Shown: positions 8,577 through 17,645 of the stretch, in pieces | Position numbering within the stretch: position 1 is the stretch's first letter | Layout of the letters: each line of letters starts with the position of its first letter | Source: Gammaproteobacteria bacterium | Lineage (GTDB): Bacteria; Pseudomonadota; Gammaproteobacteria; Berkiellales; Berkiellaceae | Assembly (NCBI GenBank): GCA_016191245.1 | Contig: JACPOY010000026.1 | Coordinates: forward strand, 61,912-125,911 | DNA: 64,000 bases | Direction: 5' to 3' | Notes under the pieces: generated by a model | The model's database searches: none | What the model saw: only the letters and a program-made list of their open reading frames with translations | What the model was told of the DNA's origin: nothing | Made by a program: the position numbers and the translations under genes

Positions 8577-9116
8577 TTACAAGCTCTTGTATGGCTCAAT
8601 AACCGCATCTAAATTCCTATCTTCACAATAAACCATAAACCGCTCTCTGATGCTAGCAATATGCTGCTTGACTGGAATATTGATAATAAAACTGATGCTT
8701 GTCATCGTCGTGTGATTTTTTGCATCGTAGGTTTCACAATCCATTTGATCAAGACTGATCCCTTGTTGAACAAAAAAGAGGGCCAACTCATTCAGGATCC
8801 CTTGTCTGTCTTCAGCAATCACTTGTACTTGATAGGGTAAAGCCGGCTGATTTTTACGTGGTAGAGTACGTTTACTATGAATAGATAAACCAAATTGTTC
8901 TGCCAAAGGCGGTAAAGCTGCTTCAAGCTTAGCCACTGTATTCCAAGTGCCAGAAAGATGAAGAAGCAATGAGCACTCCTCTCCAACCTTAGCCAACTTA
9001 CTTTCTATGATATTGCATCCGCATTGTTTGCTGGTTTTGGTAAAGGCTTCTAATACGCCTATTTGATCGCTCCCTAAAGCAGTGACGACGAGATAATGTT
9101 GATTATTTACGCTCAT
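8577..9116 (-). CDS. gcvR: Glycine cleavage system transcriptional repressor-like ACT protein (GcvR)
   Basis: The ATG at 9116 (MSVNNQHYLVVTALG) is preferred over an upstream TTG at 9146, giving 179 residues. It holds two tandem ACT domains: HYLVVTALGSDQIGVLEAFT and VQVIAEDRQGILNELALFFV. GcvR binds glycine and modulates GcvA-dependent expression of the glycine cleavage operon in E. coli. Here the role is inferred from domain architecture and the conserved gcvR-bcp arrangement divergent from dapA. No gcvA is in the window. Confidence 0.88.
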   Translation of the reverse strand: MSVNNQHYLVVTALGSDQIGVLEAFTKTSKQCGCNIIESKLAKVGEECSLLLHLSGTWNTVAKLEAALPPLAEQFGLSIHSKRTLPRKNQPALPYQVQVIAEDRQGILNELALFFVQQGISLDQMDCETYDAKNHTTMTSISFIINIPVKQHIASIRERFMVYCEDRNLDAVIEPYKSL

Positions 9117-9296
9117 AAGATGGTTACCTGTTGAGGAATTGCACAAGTTAAGTAATTAATCTAGATTGCAAATTCTACCATTAAATGTCCTGACTTGAAG
9201 TGGTATTCCCCATAACAATGAATCTGGTGAAATGGTTAGCTTGTCATGCGAACATTGACATGCTAGGTTGCACGTAATTAAAGAGGAGGGCAGGTT

Positions 9297-10184
9297 ATGT
9301 TCGAAGGAAGCTGTGTTGCACTAGTCACACCGATGACCGCAACGGGGGAAATTGATGAAAAAGTGCTTGAAAACTTGGTGGAATGGCATATTCAAGAAGG
9401 CACACAGGCAATAGTTGTTGCTGGTACAACGGGTGAATCTGCAACATTAACCCCGGCCGAACATCATCATTTGACGGCAATGGTTTGCAAAATTGCCGGA
9501 AAACGCATTTCCATTATTGCCGGGACAGGCACCAATGCGACAGCCAGTACAATAAGCCTGACACAAGCAGCAAAAGAACTAGGGGTGGATGGCTGCTTAA
9601 TTGTTACTCCTTACTATAATCGTCCTACGCAACTGGGATTAATTGAACATTATCGCGCCATTGCAAAAGCGGTGTCGGTTCCCATTTTGCTATATAATGT
9701 GCCAACGAGAACGGCTTGTGATTTGCTACCAGAAACGGTTGCTACCTTGAGTCATGTTCCCAATATTGTTGGTATCAAAGAAGCAACTGGCAATTTACAA
9801 AGATTACTCTCTCTCATTGAAAAGTGTAAAAATGGGTTTAAGTTTTACAGTGGAGATGATCCTACAGCGCTAGAATTTATGCGTTTTGGCGGCCATGGTG
9901 TTATTTCTATTACCACGAATGTTGTGCCTGGATTAATGCAAAGAATGTGTCGTTATGCGCTAGCAAAAGAATATGATAAAGCGCAAATTTTAGATAATAC
10001 CATGATGCAATTACATCAGATGATGATTGTTGAAGCCAATCCCATCCCCGTAAAATGGGCTTTGAATAATTTAGGTAAAATAGATAATGGGATCCGTTTG
10101 CCTTTGACGCCGTTGTCTTTAGCGCATCATGATAAAATGAAACAAGCATTACAAACAGCTGGAGTGAATTGTGAAAATCATTAA
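9297..10184 (+). CDS. dapA: 4-hydroxy-tetrahydrodipicolinate synthase (DapA)
   Basis: A 295-residue (beta/alpha)8 aldolase, close to the E. coli length of 292. AGTTGESATL binds pyruvate, VTPYYNRPTQ carries the catalytic tyrosine, and GIKEATGN carries the Schiff-base lysine. It condenses pyruvate with aspartate semialdehyde, the first committed step to diaminopimelate and lysine, in the cytosol. A strong GAGGAGGG site (9283-9290) precedes the ATG. The dapA-bamC-purC order is conserved from E. coli. Confidence 0.96.
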   Translation: MFEGSCVALVTPMTATGEIDEKVLENLVEWHIQEGTQAIVVAGTTGESATLTPAEHHHLTAMVCKIAGKRISIIAGTGTNATASTISLTQAAKELGVDGCLIVTPYYNRPTQLGLIEHYRAIAKAVSVPILLYNVPTRTACDLLPETVATLSHVPNIVGIKEATGNLQRLLSLIEKCKNGFKFYSGDDPTALEFMRFGGHGVISITTNVVPGLMQRMCRYALAKEYDKAQILDNTMMQLHQMMIVEANPIPVKWALNNLGKIDNGIRLPLTPLSLAHHDKMKQALQTAGVNCENH

Positions 10185-10422
10185 TAAAATGGGACTAATG
10201 TTGCTGGCAGTGATGATGAGTGGCTGTCAACAGAGTCCAAAAGTTGTGCCAAATCATGCTAAAGATTATTTAACAAGCACTGTTATCGCACCCTTGAGAG
10301 TACCTGAAGGCATAAATCAACCAAGAGAAATTGATACTTATCCTCTGCCTTATGAAATACCCATGCTTGGGTCGCTTCAGCCTGTGCCATTAGAGCCGCC
10401 GGGATTTGGAAAATTGAATTAA
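10171..10422 (+). CDS. bamC: Miniature BamC: lipoprotein retaining only the N-terminal lasso
   Basis: An 83-residue lipoprotein between dapA and purC, the exact place of bamC (nlpB) in E. coli. It starts with GTG at 10171 (GGAG at 10161-10164), overlapping the end of dapA. A lipobox (LLAVMMSGC) puts the lipidated cysteine near residue 19. The mature part DYLTSTVIAPLRVPEGINQP then YPLPYEIP matches the pattern of BamC's extended N-terminal segment (aaPLxxLxxPxGxxxP...YxIP), which wraps around BamD. The two helix-grip domains of enteric BamC are wholly missing and the frame is cleanly closed 40 bp before purC. Presumed outer-membrane BAM accessory; function is inferred. Confidence 0.75.
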   Translation: MKIINKMGLMLLAVMMSGCQQSPKVVPNHAKDYLTSTVIAPLRVPEGINQPREIDTYPLPYEIPMLGSLQPVPLEPPGFGKLN

Positions 10423-10462
10423 GTTTTAATGAATAATGCTATTTAAAGTGAGGACATTAGTC

Positions 10463-11185
10463 ATGGGTTCGCAACAATTGCTCTATACTGGAAAAGCAAA
10501 ATCTCTTTTCACCACCGAAAATCCTGATCAGTTATTGTGTCAGTTTAGAAACGATACTTCAGCATTTGATGGTCAAAGAATTGAAAAACTTGATCGCAAA
10601 GGTATGGTAAATAATTATTTCAATGCTTTTATCATGGAAAAATTAGCCACGCATGGGATTGCTAATCATTTTGTAAAGCTGCAATCAGATGATTCATCGA
10701 TTGTGAAAAAATTAAGAATGATCCCTGTTGAATGCGTTGTGCGAAATATTGCTGCAGGCAGCTTATGTCGTCGTCTTGGCGTTGAAGCGGGTTTAGAATT
10801 GAACCCACCTACATTTGAATTTTTCTTAAAAAATGATGAATTGCATGATCCGATGGTGAATGATTCTCTCATTTTGACTTTCAAATGGGCGACTCAAGAA
10901 GATATCGATCAAATGAAAGCCAAAGCTTTTGCCGTGAATGAAGTATTGAAAAAGCTATTCCAAGAAGCTGGCCTTATCTTAGTGGATTACAAACTTGAAT
11001 TTGGTCACTTTAATGGTCAATTATTATTGGGCGATGAATTTTCACCCGATGGTTGTCGTATTTGGGATGCTGCGACCAAGAAAGTATTAGACAAAGATAG
11101 ATTCCGCAAAGAAATGGGCGATGTGGTGGAAGCTTATGAAGAAGTTGCGCAACGCTTAGGAATTAAATTGCCGGAAGTGGCGTAA
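10463..11185 (+). CDS. purC: Phosphoribosylaminoimidazole-succinocarboxamide synthase (PurC, SAICAR synthetase)
   Basis: About 240 residues from ATG 10463, the usual PurC length (237 in E. coli); an in-frame ATG at 10436 lacks a ribosome site. YTGKAKSLF begins the ATP-grasp-like N-lobe, [10 protein letters not shown] and [18 protein letters not shown] are PurC signatures, and LVDYKLEFG and [12 protein letters not shown] form the substrate and metal site. It ligates aspartate to CAIR in purine synthesis. It ends 6 bp before a large palindrome that separates it from the convergent gamma-lyase gene. Confidence 0.96.
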   Translation: MGSQQLLYTGKAKSLFTTENPDQLLCQFRNDTSAFDGQRIEKLDRKGMVNNYFNAFIMEKLATHGIANHFVKLQSDDSSIVKKLRMIPVECVVRNIAAGSLCRRLGVEAGLELNPPTFEFFLKNDELHDPMVNDSLILTFKWATQEDIDQMKAKAFAVNEVLKKLFQEAGLILVDYKLEFGHFNGQLLLGDEFSPDGCRIWDAATKKVLDKDRFRKEMGDVVEAYEEVAQRLGIKLPEVA

Positions 11186-11191
11186 CGGCTG

Positions 11192-11290
11192 CCCCCTCCC
11201 TAACCCTCCCCCGCAAGCGGGAGAGGGGATATGAATCAAGATCCTCTTCTCTTTCCCTCTCCCGCTTGCGGGGGAGGGTTAGGGAGGGGG
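11192..11290. repeat. Giant palindrome of the CCCTAACCCTC repeat family, bidirectional terminator candidate
   Basis: The left arm (11192-11228) and right arm (11255-11290) are inverted copies of about 36 bp built of CCCCTCCCTAACCCTCCC and a GCAAGCGGGAGAGGG part, with a 26-bp loop. It fills the whole space between the convergent purC and the transsulfuration gene, whose stop codon begins at 11291. It belongs to the same family as the copies at 29.0-33.6 kb and 63.9 kb, here as a head-to-head pair. Confidence 0.9.
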
Positions 11291-12466
11291 TTAACGTAAC
11301 GCTTGATCCAAATCATCCATCAAATCTTTCACGTCCTCAATCCCAACTGAAATTCTCACCATCGACTCTTCAATGCCAATTTTTTGCCGATGATCGGCAG
11401 GAATGGCGGCATGCGTCATTAATGCAGGGTGTTCAATTAAAGATTCCACGCCACCTAGTGATTCTGCCAAGGTAAAAATACGCAGTTTTTGTAAGAATGA
11501 GATGGCATTAACTTGATTGCCAGTCATCACAACTGAAATCATGCCACCAAAGTTACGCATTTGCTTTTTAGCGAGAGCATGTTGTGGATGAGTGTTTAAC
11601 CCCGGATAAATTACCTTTTTAATTTTTGCATGTGAACTTAAGTATTCTGCGATGTGCATAGCATTGCTGCAATGCGCTTGCATGCGCACATGCAGCGTTT
11701 TAATCGAACGAATAAGCAAAAAACAATCCATTGGGCTAGGGACTGCGCCGGTTGCGTTTTGCAAGAAATAAAGCTGTTCAGCCAGTGCTTTATCATTGAC
11801 AATTAAAGCGCCACCAATAATATCAGAATGACCACCAATATATTTTGTTGTGGAATGACAGACAATATCTGCGCCTAGATCAAGCGGATTTTGCAGATAG
11901 GGCGTTGCAAAGGTGTTATCTACGGCAACTAACACGTTTTGTTTTTGCTTTTTATTGATCTCACTAATGGTGGCAATATCTATTATTTTGAGTAAAGGGT
12001 TAGAGGGGGTTTCTAGCCAAATTAACTTTGTTTGTTCTGTATAGCTTTCCTGAAATTGGCTTACATTAGTCATGTCACACTGAGTATAGCGAATTCCCCA
12101 TTGGGCAAAGACTTTTTGTAATAAGCGCAACGTGCCACCATAAACGTCATCGCTAATAATGACATGATCGTTTGGTTTGAGTGTTTGTAGTAAAGTATTG
12201 AATGCGGCACAACCTGATGAAAAGCATAATCCATATTTTCCATTTTCAAGTGCAGCAAGAGTCGCTTGGAGTACATCACGCGTCGGATTGGCTGTGCGTG
12301 AATATTCATAACTCCCAACCGGAACCCCAGGTGATGTTTGAGCATAAGTGGAAGTAAGATAAACAGGTGGCATGACTGCACCCGTTGTTGTGTCATGATG
12401 AAAACCAGCATGAATGGCTTTAGTACCAAACGATGAGTCTTTCAAATCTTTCGATTTCTTGTTCAT
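11291..12466 (-). CDS. Cystathionine gamma-lyase / gamma-synthase (trans-sulfuration PLP enzyme)
   Basis: A 391-residue Cys/Met-metabolism PLP enzyme. The start (FGTKAIHAGFHHDTTTGAVM) and YEYSRTANPTRD are family signatures, and the PLP lysine lies in CHSTTKYIGGHSD. The family includes MetB, MetC and cystathionine gamma-lyase. The partner gene immediately upstream is a cystathionine beta-synthase (its TAA touches this ATG), so the likely role is reverse transsulfuration, homocysteine to cysteine, with this protein cleaving cystathionine. A gamma-synthase role cannot be excluded from sequence alone. Confidence 0.88.
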   Translation of the reverse strand: MNKKSKDLKDSSFGTKAIHAGFHHDTTTGAVMPPVYLTSTYAQTSPGVPVGSYEYSRTANPTRDVLQATLAALENGKYGLCFSSGCAAFNTLLQTLKPNDHVIISDDVYGGTLRLLQKVFAQWGIRYTQCDMTNVSQFQESYTEQTKLIWLETPSNPLLKIIDIATISEINKKQKQNVLVAVDNTFATPYLQNPLDLGADIVCHSTTKYIGGHSDIIGGALIVNDKALAEQLYFLQNATGAVPSPMDCFLLIRSIKTLHVRMQAHCSNAMHIAEYLSSHAKIKKVIYPGLNTHPQHALAKKQMRNFGGMISVVMTGNQVNAISFLQKLRIFTLAESLGGVESLIEHPALMTHAAIPADHRQKIGIEESMVRISVGIEDVKDLMDDLDQALR

Positions 12467-13432
12467 TTAAAATCCGTTTTCTTTCATCCAATCATCATTT
12501 AAAAATTTAGAAATATAGCGCGAACCAGAATCGGTAAGTAAGGTGACAATGGTTTTGCCTGGTCCCATTTTTTTGGCTAATTCACAAGCCGCATAAACAA
12601 TCGCGCCTGATGAACCACCACAAAATAGGCCTTCTTCTTTTACAAGTCTTCTTGCCATAGTGAAAGCTTGATTATCATCAGTTTGAATCATCTCGTCAAT
12701 CACACTAAAATCTAATGCTTCACATAAGATATCTTCACCAATGCCTTCTACTTTATAAACGGCTGGTGTCACCAATTTTTTAGTATAAAAATAATCATAA
12801 TGTACGCTGCCTTTGGGATCGGCGCCGACAATCATAATGTTTTTGCTTTTTTCTTTAATAAAGCGTCCCACACCTGAAATAGTGCCGCCTGTTCCTGTAC
12901 CTGCAACAAAAGCATCAAATTGTCCTTGGGTTTGTTGCCAAATTTCAGGGCCTGTAGAATGATAATGCGCTGCTATATTGTCTTGGTTGTGATATTGATT
13001 AACATAGAAAGCCCCTTTTGTGTCATGCGCTATTTTTTTAGCTTTTTGCACATAATGTTCTGGGGAATCACCTGGGACATCAGTCGGGGTAACCACGACC
13101 TCTGCGCCAAAGGCTTTTAACATATTGATTTTTTCGCTGCTCATTTTATCGGGCAGGGTGAAAATACAGCGATATCCTTTTACGGCGGCTATCATAGCCA
13201 AAGACAGTCCGGTATTGCCAGAGGTGTTTTCAACGATGACACCATCTTTTTTTAATAACCCTTTTTTTTCAGCTTGTTCGATAATATATAATGCCATGCG
13301 ATCTTTAATCGAACCACTGGGGTTCATAAATTCGCATTTCACCAACACTGTCGCCGAGTTATCACTAATCACACGCTGTAGTTTTACTAATGGCGTGTTG
13401 CCGATACATTCAAGAATATTTTTATAAGGCAT
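12467..13432 (-). CDS. Cystathionine beta-synthase / cysteine synthase family protein
   Basis: A 321-residue fold-type II PLP enzyme. MNPSGSIKDRMAL contains the PLP lysine, VENTSGNTGLSLA is the substrate loop, and GTGTGGTISGVGRF binds the PLP phosphate. EGIGEDILCEALDFSVIDE and the length resemble the catalytic core of cystathionine beta-synthase rather than CysK. There are no C-terminal CBS domains. It condenses serine with homocysteine to cystathionine; OASS activity is the alternative. It is first in a two-gene operon with the gamma-lyase. Confidence 0.85.
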   Translation of the reverse strand: MPYKNILECIGNTPLVKLQRVISDNSATVLVKCEFMNPSGSIKDRMALYIIEQAEKKGLLKKDGVIVENTSGNTGLSLAMIAAVKGYRCIFTLPDKMSSEKINMLKAFGAEVVVTPTDVPGDSPEHYVQKAKKIAHDTKGAFYVNQYHNQDNIAAHYHSTGPEIWQQTQGQFDAFVAGTGTGGTISGVGRFIKEKSKNIMIVGADPKGSVHYDYFYTKKLVTPAVYKVEGIGEDILCEALDFSVIDEMIQTDDNQAFTMARRLVKEEGLFCGGSSGAIVYAACELAKKMGPGKTIVTLLTDSGSRYISKFLNDDWMKENGF

Positions 13433-13521
13433 TGTGAAGCCTATACATAAAAAATAAAAGAGTGAATAACCTTATATCGTCACTTGTTTAATAAAGCATT
13501 AGTGTAATATCAACAATAGGA

Positions 13522-14712
13522 TTATTTATGTGGAAATATTAACTTTTTAACCGGATTGAATGGTGATGTTGATGGTGTATAGGGGGAGGATGGTGTGGAT
13601 GGGGGGCTGAATTTTCGTTTTCTATCAAAAGATGGCGTGTAATAAGAAGGTGAATTTAAAGCAACATTTTCTTTTTCTTCGCTTTCTTCACTTTCTTCGC
13701 TTTCATCTTTTTCTACATTTTCTAAAACAGGCTTATTTGAGAATTTTTCAATGATGAATTTTCGAATAGGCAAGACATCTGTTAAACAAACAGGATCGGT
13801 CGAAAGCATATTAAACCGAATGGTTGCGCTGCGAGTTGGATTATCTCCAGGCGCATCTTTAATGATGTAGGTGATGGTTTTCAAAAGACGAATATTTTCA
13901 TATCCTTTCACCCATTCAGGAATAGCACTTAAGTACAGTGCAGGTAGCGCATCTTTTTGAAATAGTGCTTCTTTGATAGCCGGATTGACTAATTCCATAG
14001 CGGCATTGGCTTGCTTGGTTGCGATGCCTAAATTATTGACGCATTGCCCATCATCACCTTGATAGCAATGTGGGGTGAGATGAGTATGGTGCGCACCCTT
14101 GGCTGGTACCTCAATGCCGGCGTTGCGAAGTGCTTTAACAGCAGAAATTTTCATCAGATCCTGTTGAGAAATAAGCCGTTGCGGTTGTCCCTCTTTGAGA
14201 CGTTTGCGAATAACAGCTTCAACCTGTCTAATGGATTCTTTCGTAATTTTGAAATCAATTATCCCATTCATATCGGCTTTAGGGATAGGGGATTGCGCTA
14301 TCCAAGGATTGGGGACATCTGGTATCACCAATTCATTTTGATGGACTTTATTTTCAGGAAGAAAAATTCCCATTGCTGTGCCATCTTCACACTCAATCAA
14401 GCGTGAAACAACCAGTTTTGATCCTTTGGGGGTATACGCAGAGCAAGTCATCGGACCTTTTTGAGGTGTGGAAAGCTCTGCTTTGCTCGGAGAAAGAAAA
14501 GGATGCGGTTTTTCAGGTGAGAAAGTCACTTTGGTAGAAGAGTTATTTACGAGGAGCGCTTTTTTTGCGGGGGAGTCTGCGCTATCCATTAAATAAAATA
14601 TACTTTCTGGTTTTCGGGCATCAGGATTGTAAGGGCGACGATTAGCCGTGCGAGGATTATATGCTTTATCATCATGCACGCGAGACTTTGACTTTTTGGT
14701 GCCTTTTAGCAT
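13522..14712 (-). CDS. Unrecognised 396-aa protein, candidate secreted effector
   Basis: No family recognised. The N-terminal 100 residues are basic and Ser/Pro/Thr rich (KGTKKSKSRVHDDKAYNPRT). The middle (about 150-320) looks folded and has a His-rich stretch GAHHTHLTPHCYQGDDGQC followed by a helical section. The C-terminus has an acidic run KDESEESEESEEKEN and then a disordered, Pro/Ser-rich basic tail ending VKKLIFPHK. No signal peptide or membrane helix is visible. Lack of bacterial family, low-complexity ends and a glutamate-rich block near the C-terminus are traits of Dot/Icm effectors; this is inference. It stands alone between the transsulfuration and NAD clusters. Confidence 0.5.
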   Translation of the reverse strand: MLKGTKKSKSRVHDDKAYNPRTANRRPYNPDARKPESIFYLMDSADSPAKKALLVNNSSTKVTFSPEKPHPFLSPSKAELSTPQKGPMTCSAYTPKGSKLVVSRLIECEDGTAMGIFLPENKVHQNELVIPDVPNPWIAQSPIPKADMNGIIDFKITKESIRQVEAVIRKRLKEGQPQRLISQQDLMKISAVKALRNAGIEVPAKGAHHTHLTPHCYQGDDGQCVNNLGIATKQANAAMELVNPAIKEALFQKDALPALYLSAIPEWVKGYENIRLLKTITYIIKDAPGDNPTRSATIRFNMLSTDPVCLTDVLPIRKFIIEKFSNKPVLENVEKDESEESEESEEKENVALNSPSYYTPSFDRKRKFSPPSTPSSPYTPSTSPFNPVKKLIFPHK

Positions 14713-14737
14713 AACTACACGGCTCTTTTGGCTTTAC

Positions 14738-14766
14738 AACTTAGAATTTAGTGTAGGGTAATGCAA
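14738..14766 (-). promoter_or_regulatory. Candidate sigma-70 promoter for the 13522-14712 gene
   Basis: On the minus strand TTGCAT (14766-14761) is followed after exactly 17 bp by TAAGTT (14743-14738), about 25 bp before the start codon. The -35 box matches 4 of 6 and the -10 box is weaker. It is a plausible promoter only. Confidence 0.3.
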
Positions 14767-14791
14767 AGCGCTGCATTCAGCAAGTAGATCA

Positions 14792-16468
14792 TTAAGTAAG
14801 GGGAGGTACTTTAGGATAAACGGCTGCAATGGGTAATTGCCGACCATGCCCAAAAGCTCTGCGTTGTACTCGAACGATAGGTGCACCCTGGCGACGCTTA
14901 AATTCTGCAGCATCAACTAAACGATGAACTTGAGCGATTAGGTCAGCGGGAAGTGAAAGCACTTGCCGTTGATATTTTTCCAATTCATCAAAGGGTAATA
15001 AATCCCCTTCTATATAGAGTTTTAGAATCGGATCGAGCACCTCATATTCAGGGAGTGAATCAGAATCTTTCTGATTGGGGGCAAGCTCTGCACTGGGGGC
15101 TTTGGTGATAATTGCTTTTGGAATGGACTTATCAGGATGTTTTTGATTAAAGTACAGGGCAAGTTCATAAACTTCAGTTTTATAAAGATCGCCAATAACA
15201 TTAAAGCCACCCGTCATATCGCCATAGAGCGTTGTATAACCAACACTGAGCTCGCTTTTATTGCCTGTGGATAATACAAGAGCGCCAGTTTGATTTGAGT
15301 ATTCCATTAAAATACGACCACGTAATCTTGCTTGGATATTTTGTTCAGTGAGATTAGATGGTGTTTCGCCGAAAGATTGCTTAAATTGTTCTATTGCTAA
15401 ACTGAATTCTTCTTCAATTGAAACAATAATCATCTTGACTGATAGATTATCGCATAAAGCTTTAGCATCATTAATGCTGCCGCTTGATGAATAACGTGAA
15501 GGCATAGCGAGTGCGACAACATTTTCGCTGCCAATGGCCAAAACCGCAAGAGCTAAAGTTAAGGCGCTATCAATTCCCCCTGAGACGCCAATGACGACTT
15601 TTTTAAAACCACATTTTTGAATGTAGTCTTTTAAGCCTAAAATAGTTTGGTAGTAGAATAATTCGGCATTACTCATTTGCTGATAGGGGAAAAGTGTGGA
15701 TATGACGGTTGAATTTTCCAAGGAGAAAATACTAATATCTTCTTCAAACGATTTAGCGCAGCCTACCAGAAGACCATTTTGATCTACCAGAAAACTTGAG
15801 CCATCAAAAACAATATCATCATTGCCACCTACTTGATTAGTGAAAACCAAAGGGGAATGGCATTTTTTGGCAATAGCGCAAAAATGTTCAATTCTTTCAG
15901 CTTGTTTTCCTATATTACTCGGTGATCCATTAATGCAAACAATGAGATCTATATTTTTATTGGCAAAATCATTCACAGGGTCGCATTCATATAAATAATT
16001 ATCAAGACCGGCCCAACCATCTTCGCAAATAAGAAATCCTATGTTGACCCCTTCAAATTCATAAATGCCGGGCGTATTACCTGGAGCAAAATGTCTGGCT
16101 TCATCAAAAATATTATAAACGGGGAGTAATCTTTTATGGTAAGTATAAGAAAGTAGCCCTTTGCTGATAAGACATAAGCTATTATGAAATGGTTTGCCTT
16201 TACCTTTATTTTTATCTATAAAACCGACCACGAGGCTGGTATTAAACTGGGCAGTTAATTGTTGAATTTTCGTTAAAAATTGATTTTGACTTTCAATGAA
16301 TCCCTTGCTTTCAATAAGATCTTTAGGATAATAGCCACTTAATGATAATTCAGAAAAAATAATGAGATCTGCATTTTTAGCATTTTCTTTAACCACAGTT
16401 TCAATTTTGGCATAATTCCCAGAAAAATCACCAATTTTATAGTTTAATTGGGCTATCGCTATTCTCAT
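14792..16468 (-). CDS. nadE: Glutamine-dependent NAD+ synthetase (NadE)
   Basis: A 558-residue two-domain enzyme. The N-terminal nitrilase-type glutaminase has its Glu-Lys-Cys triad in IIFSELSLSGYYP, YHKRLLPVY and GFLICEDGW. The C-terminal synthetase has the PP-loop GVSGGIDSALTLALA and LSTGNKSELSVGY. It converts deamido-NAD to NAD using ATP and glutamine in the cytosol. It is the last gene of pncA-pncB-nadE, 8 bp after pncB. The length is slightly above the common 540. Confidence 0.95.
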   Translation of the reverse strand: MRIAIAQLNYKIGDFSGNYAKIETVVKENAKNADLIIFSELSLSGYYPKDLIESKGFIESQNQFLTKIQQLTAQFNTSLVVGFIDKNKGKGKPFHNSLCLISKGLLSYTYHKRLLPVYNIFDEARHFAPGNTPGIYEFEGVNIGFLICEDGWAGLDNYLYECDPVNDFANKNIDLIVCINGSPSNIGKQAERIEHFCAIAKKCHSPLVFTNQVGGNDDIVFDGSSFLVDQNGLLVGCAKSFEEDISIFSLENSTVISTLFPYQQMSNAELFYYQTILGLKDYIQKCGFKKVVIGVSGGIDSALTLALAVLAIGSENVVALAMPSRYSSSGSINDAKALCDNLSVKMIIVSIEEEFSLAIEQFKQSFGETPSNLTEQNIQARLRGRILMEYSNQTGALVLSTGNKSELSVGYTTLYGDMTGGFNVIGDLYKTEVYELALYFNQKHPDKSIPKAIITKAPSAELAPNQKDSDSLPEYEVLDPILKLYIEGDLLPFDELEKYQRQVLSLPADLIAQVHRLVDAAEFKRRQGAPIVRVQRRAFGHGRQLPIAAVYPKVPPLT

Positions 16469-16476
16469 TATTCATC

Positions 16477-17637
16477 CTATAAATGAAAAACTTGTTTGAT
16501 ATGAGTTAAATAATTATTATCTTCGGATATTGTTTTGCCAGCGCTATCGGAAATTTTAACGACTGGTTGGTGATTGGTATGGGTCATTTTAATCACAATA
16601 TCTAACGGAGAATATCCAACATCATTGGTTAAATTGGTGCCAATACCAAATTGTATTTGCACTCTTCCTTTAAAATGGTTAAATATATTAGCAGCTTTCG
16701 GTATGGTTAAATTATCACTAAATACAAAGATTTTTGATTTAGGATCAATCCCTAATGATTGATAAAATGCGAGGGCTTTTTCTCCCCACATAATGGGATC
16801 TCCAGAATCTTGACGAAGACCTGCATATTGCTGGGCTAATTCAGGTGAAAATTCTTCTAAAAAAACATCCATGGTGAGCACGTCGGTCAGTGCTATCCCT
16901 AGTTTATCTTGATATTCCTTTCGCCAAAGATGTAAAGCAAAGGTCTGACTTCCTTTTAATGTGGGAGCCAACACTTGAAAAGCCTGTAAAAATTCATGGG
17001 CCATGGTGCCAATGGGCTTGAGTTTCATTTGCTTAGCAAATAGCACATTAGAAGTGCCGATAAATTGATTGGGTAGTTGTTGTTGAAATTCTGTTAAGAT
17101 TTCCTCATGCCATTGTTTTGAGAATCGACGCCTGGTACCAAAATCAGAAAATCGAAAGTCGCTGTAATTTTCATTTTTTAAAAATTCTATTTTGTGTTGT
17201 AAATTTTCGCGTCCTTTATCTAGATTATTGAGTAGACCCTGCGCGCAGTAAAATGTTTCGCTGACAATGGCAAGCAATGGAACTTCAAATAAAATAGTAT
17301 TTAACCAAGGACCTTGAATTTTAATATCAAGATTAGTATCGACAATAACGTCAACATGACGTTCATCTAAAGTAAAATGTCGTAAAAATTCAATAAAATC
17401 CTGTTTAAAAAATGATAAGGAACTTAAGTAGGCTAGTTCATCGTCAGAAAATCGCAAATGACAAAGCTTGGTAATTTGTTCTTTAATGGCAGCGCTATAG
17501 GGTGCAAGATTCACAGGCTTACGACATTTAAATCGATAAGCCACCTCAGCGTGTGGGTAATGATGAAACACACATTGCATCATGGTGAATTTATAGAGAT
17601 CGGTATCTAGCAAAGAGGTAATAATAGGGGTGGACAT
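16477..17637 (-). CDS. pncB: Nicotinate phosphoribosyltransferase (PncB)
   Basis: A 386-residue type II phosphoribosyltransferase of E. coli PncB length (400). SLLDTDLYKFTMMQ is the N-terminal signature, FSDFGTRRRFS carries the conserved residues around the phosphorylated histidine/arginine region, and LRQDSGDPIMWGEKAL and FSDNLTIPKA are typical PncB blocks. It makes nicotinate mononucleotide from nicotinate and PRPP, the entry of the Preiss-Handler salvage route. It sits between pncA and nadE, 8 bp from each. Confidence 0.95.
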   Translation of the reverse strand: MSTPIITSLLDTDLYKFTMMQCVFHHYPHAEVAYRFKCRKPVNLAPYSAAIKEQITKLCHLRFSDDELAYLSSLSFFKQDFIEFLRHFTLDERHVDVIVDTNLDIKIQGPWLNTILFEVPLLAIVSETFYCAQGLLNNLDKGRENLQHKIEFLKNENYSDFRFSDFGTRRRFSKQWHEEILTEFQQQLPNQFIGTSNVLFAKQMKLKPIGTMAHEFLQAFQVLAPTLKGSQTFALHLWRKEYQDKLGIALTDVLTMDVFLEEFSPELAQQYAGLRQDSGDPIMWGEKALAFYQSLGIDPKSKIFVFSDNLTIPKAANIFNHFKGRVQIQFGIGTNLTNDVGYSPLDIVIKMTHTNHQPVVKISDSAGKTISEDNNYLTHIKQVFHL

Positions 17638-17645
17638 GCCAGACC

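Noticed and set aside
11266..11475. Plus-strand frame beginning in the large palindrome
   Set aside because: It starts in the repeat and runs antisense to the gamma-lyase gene.
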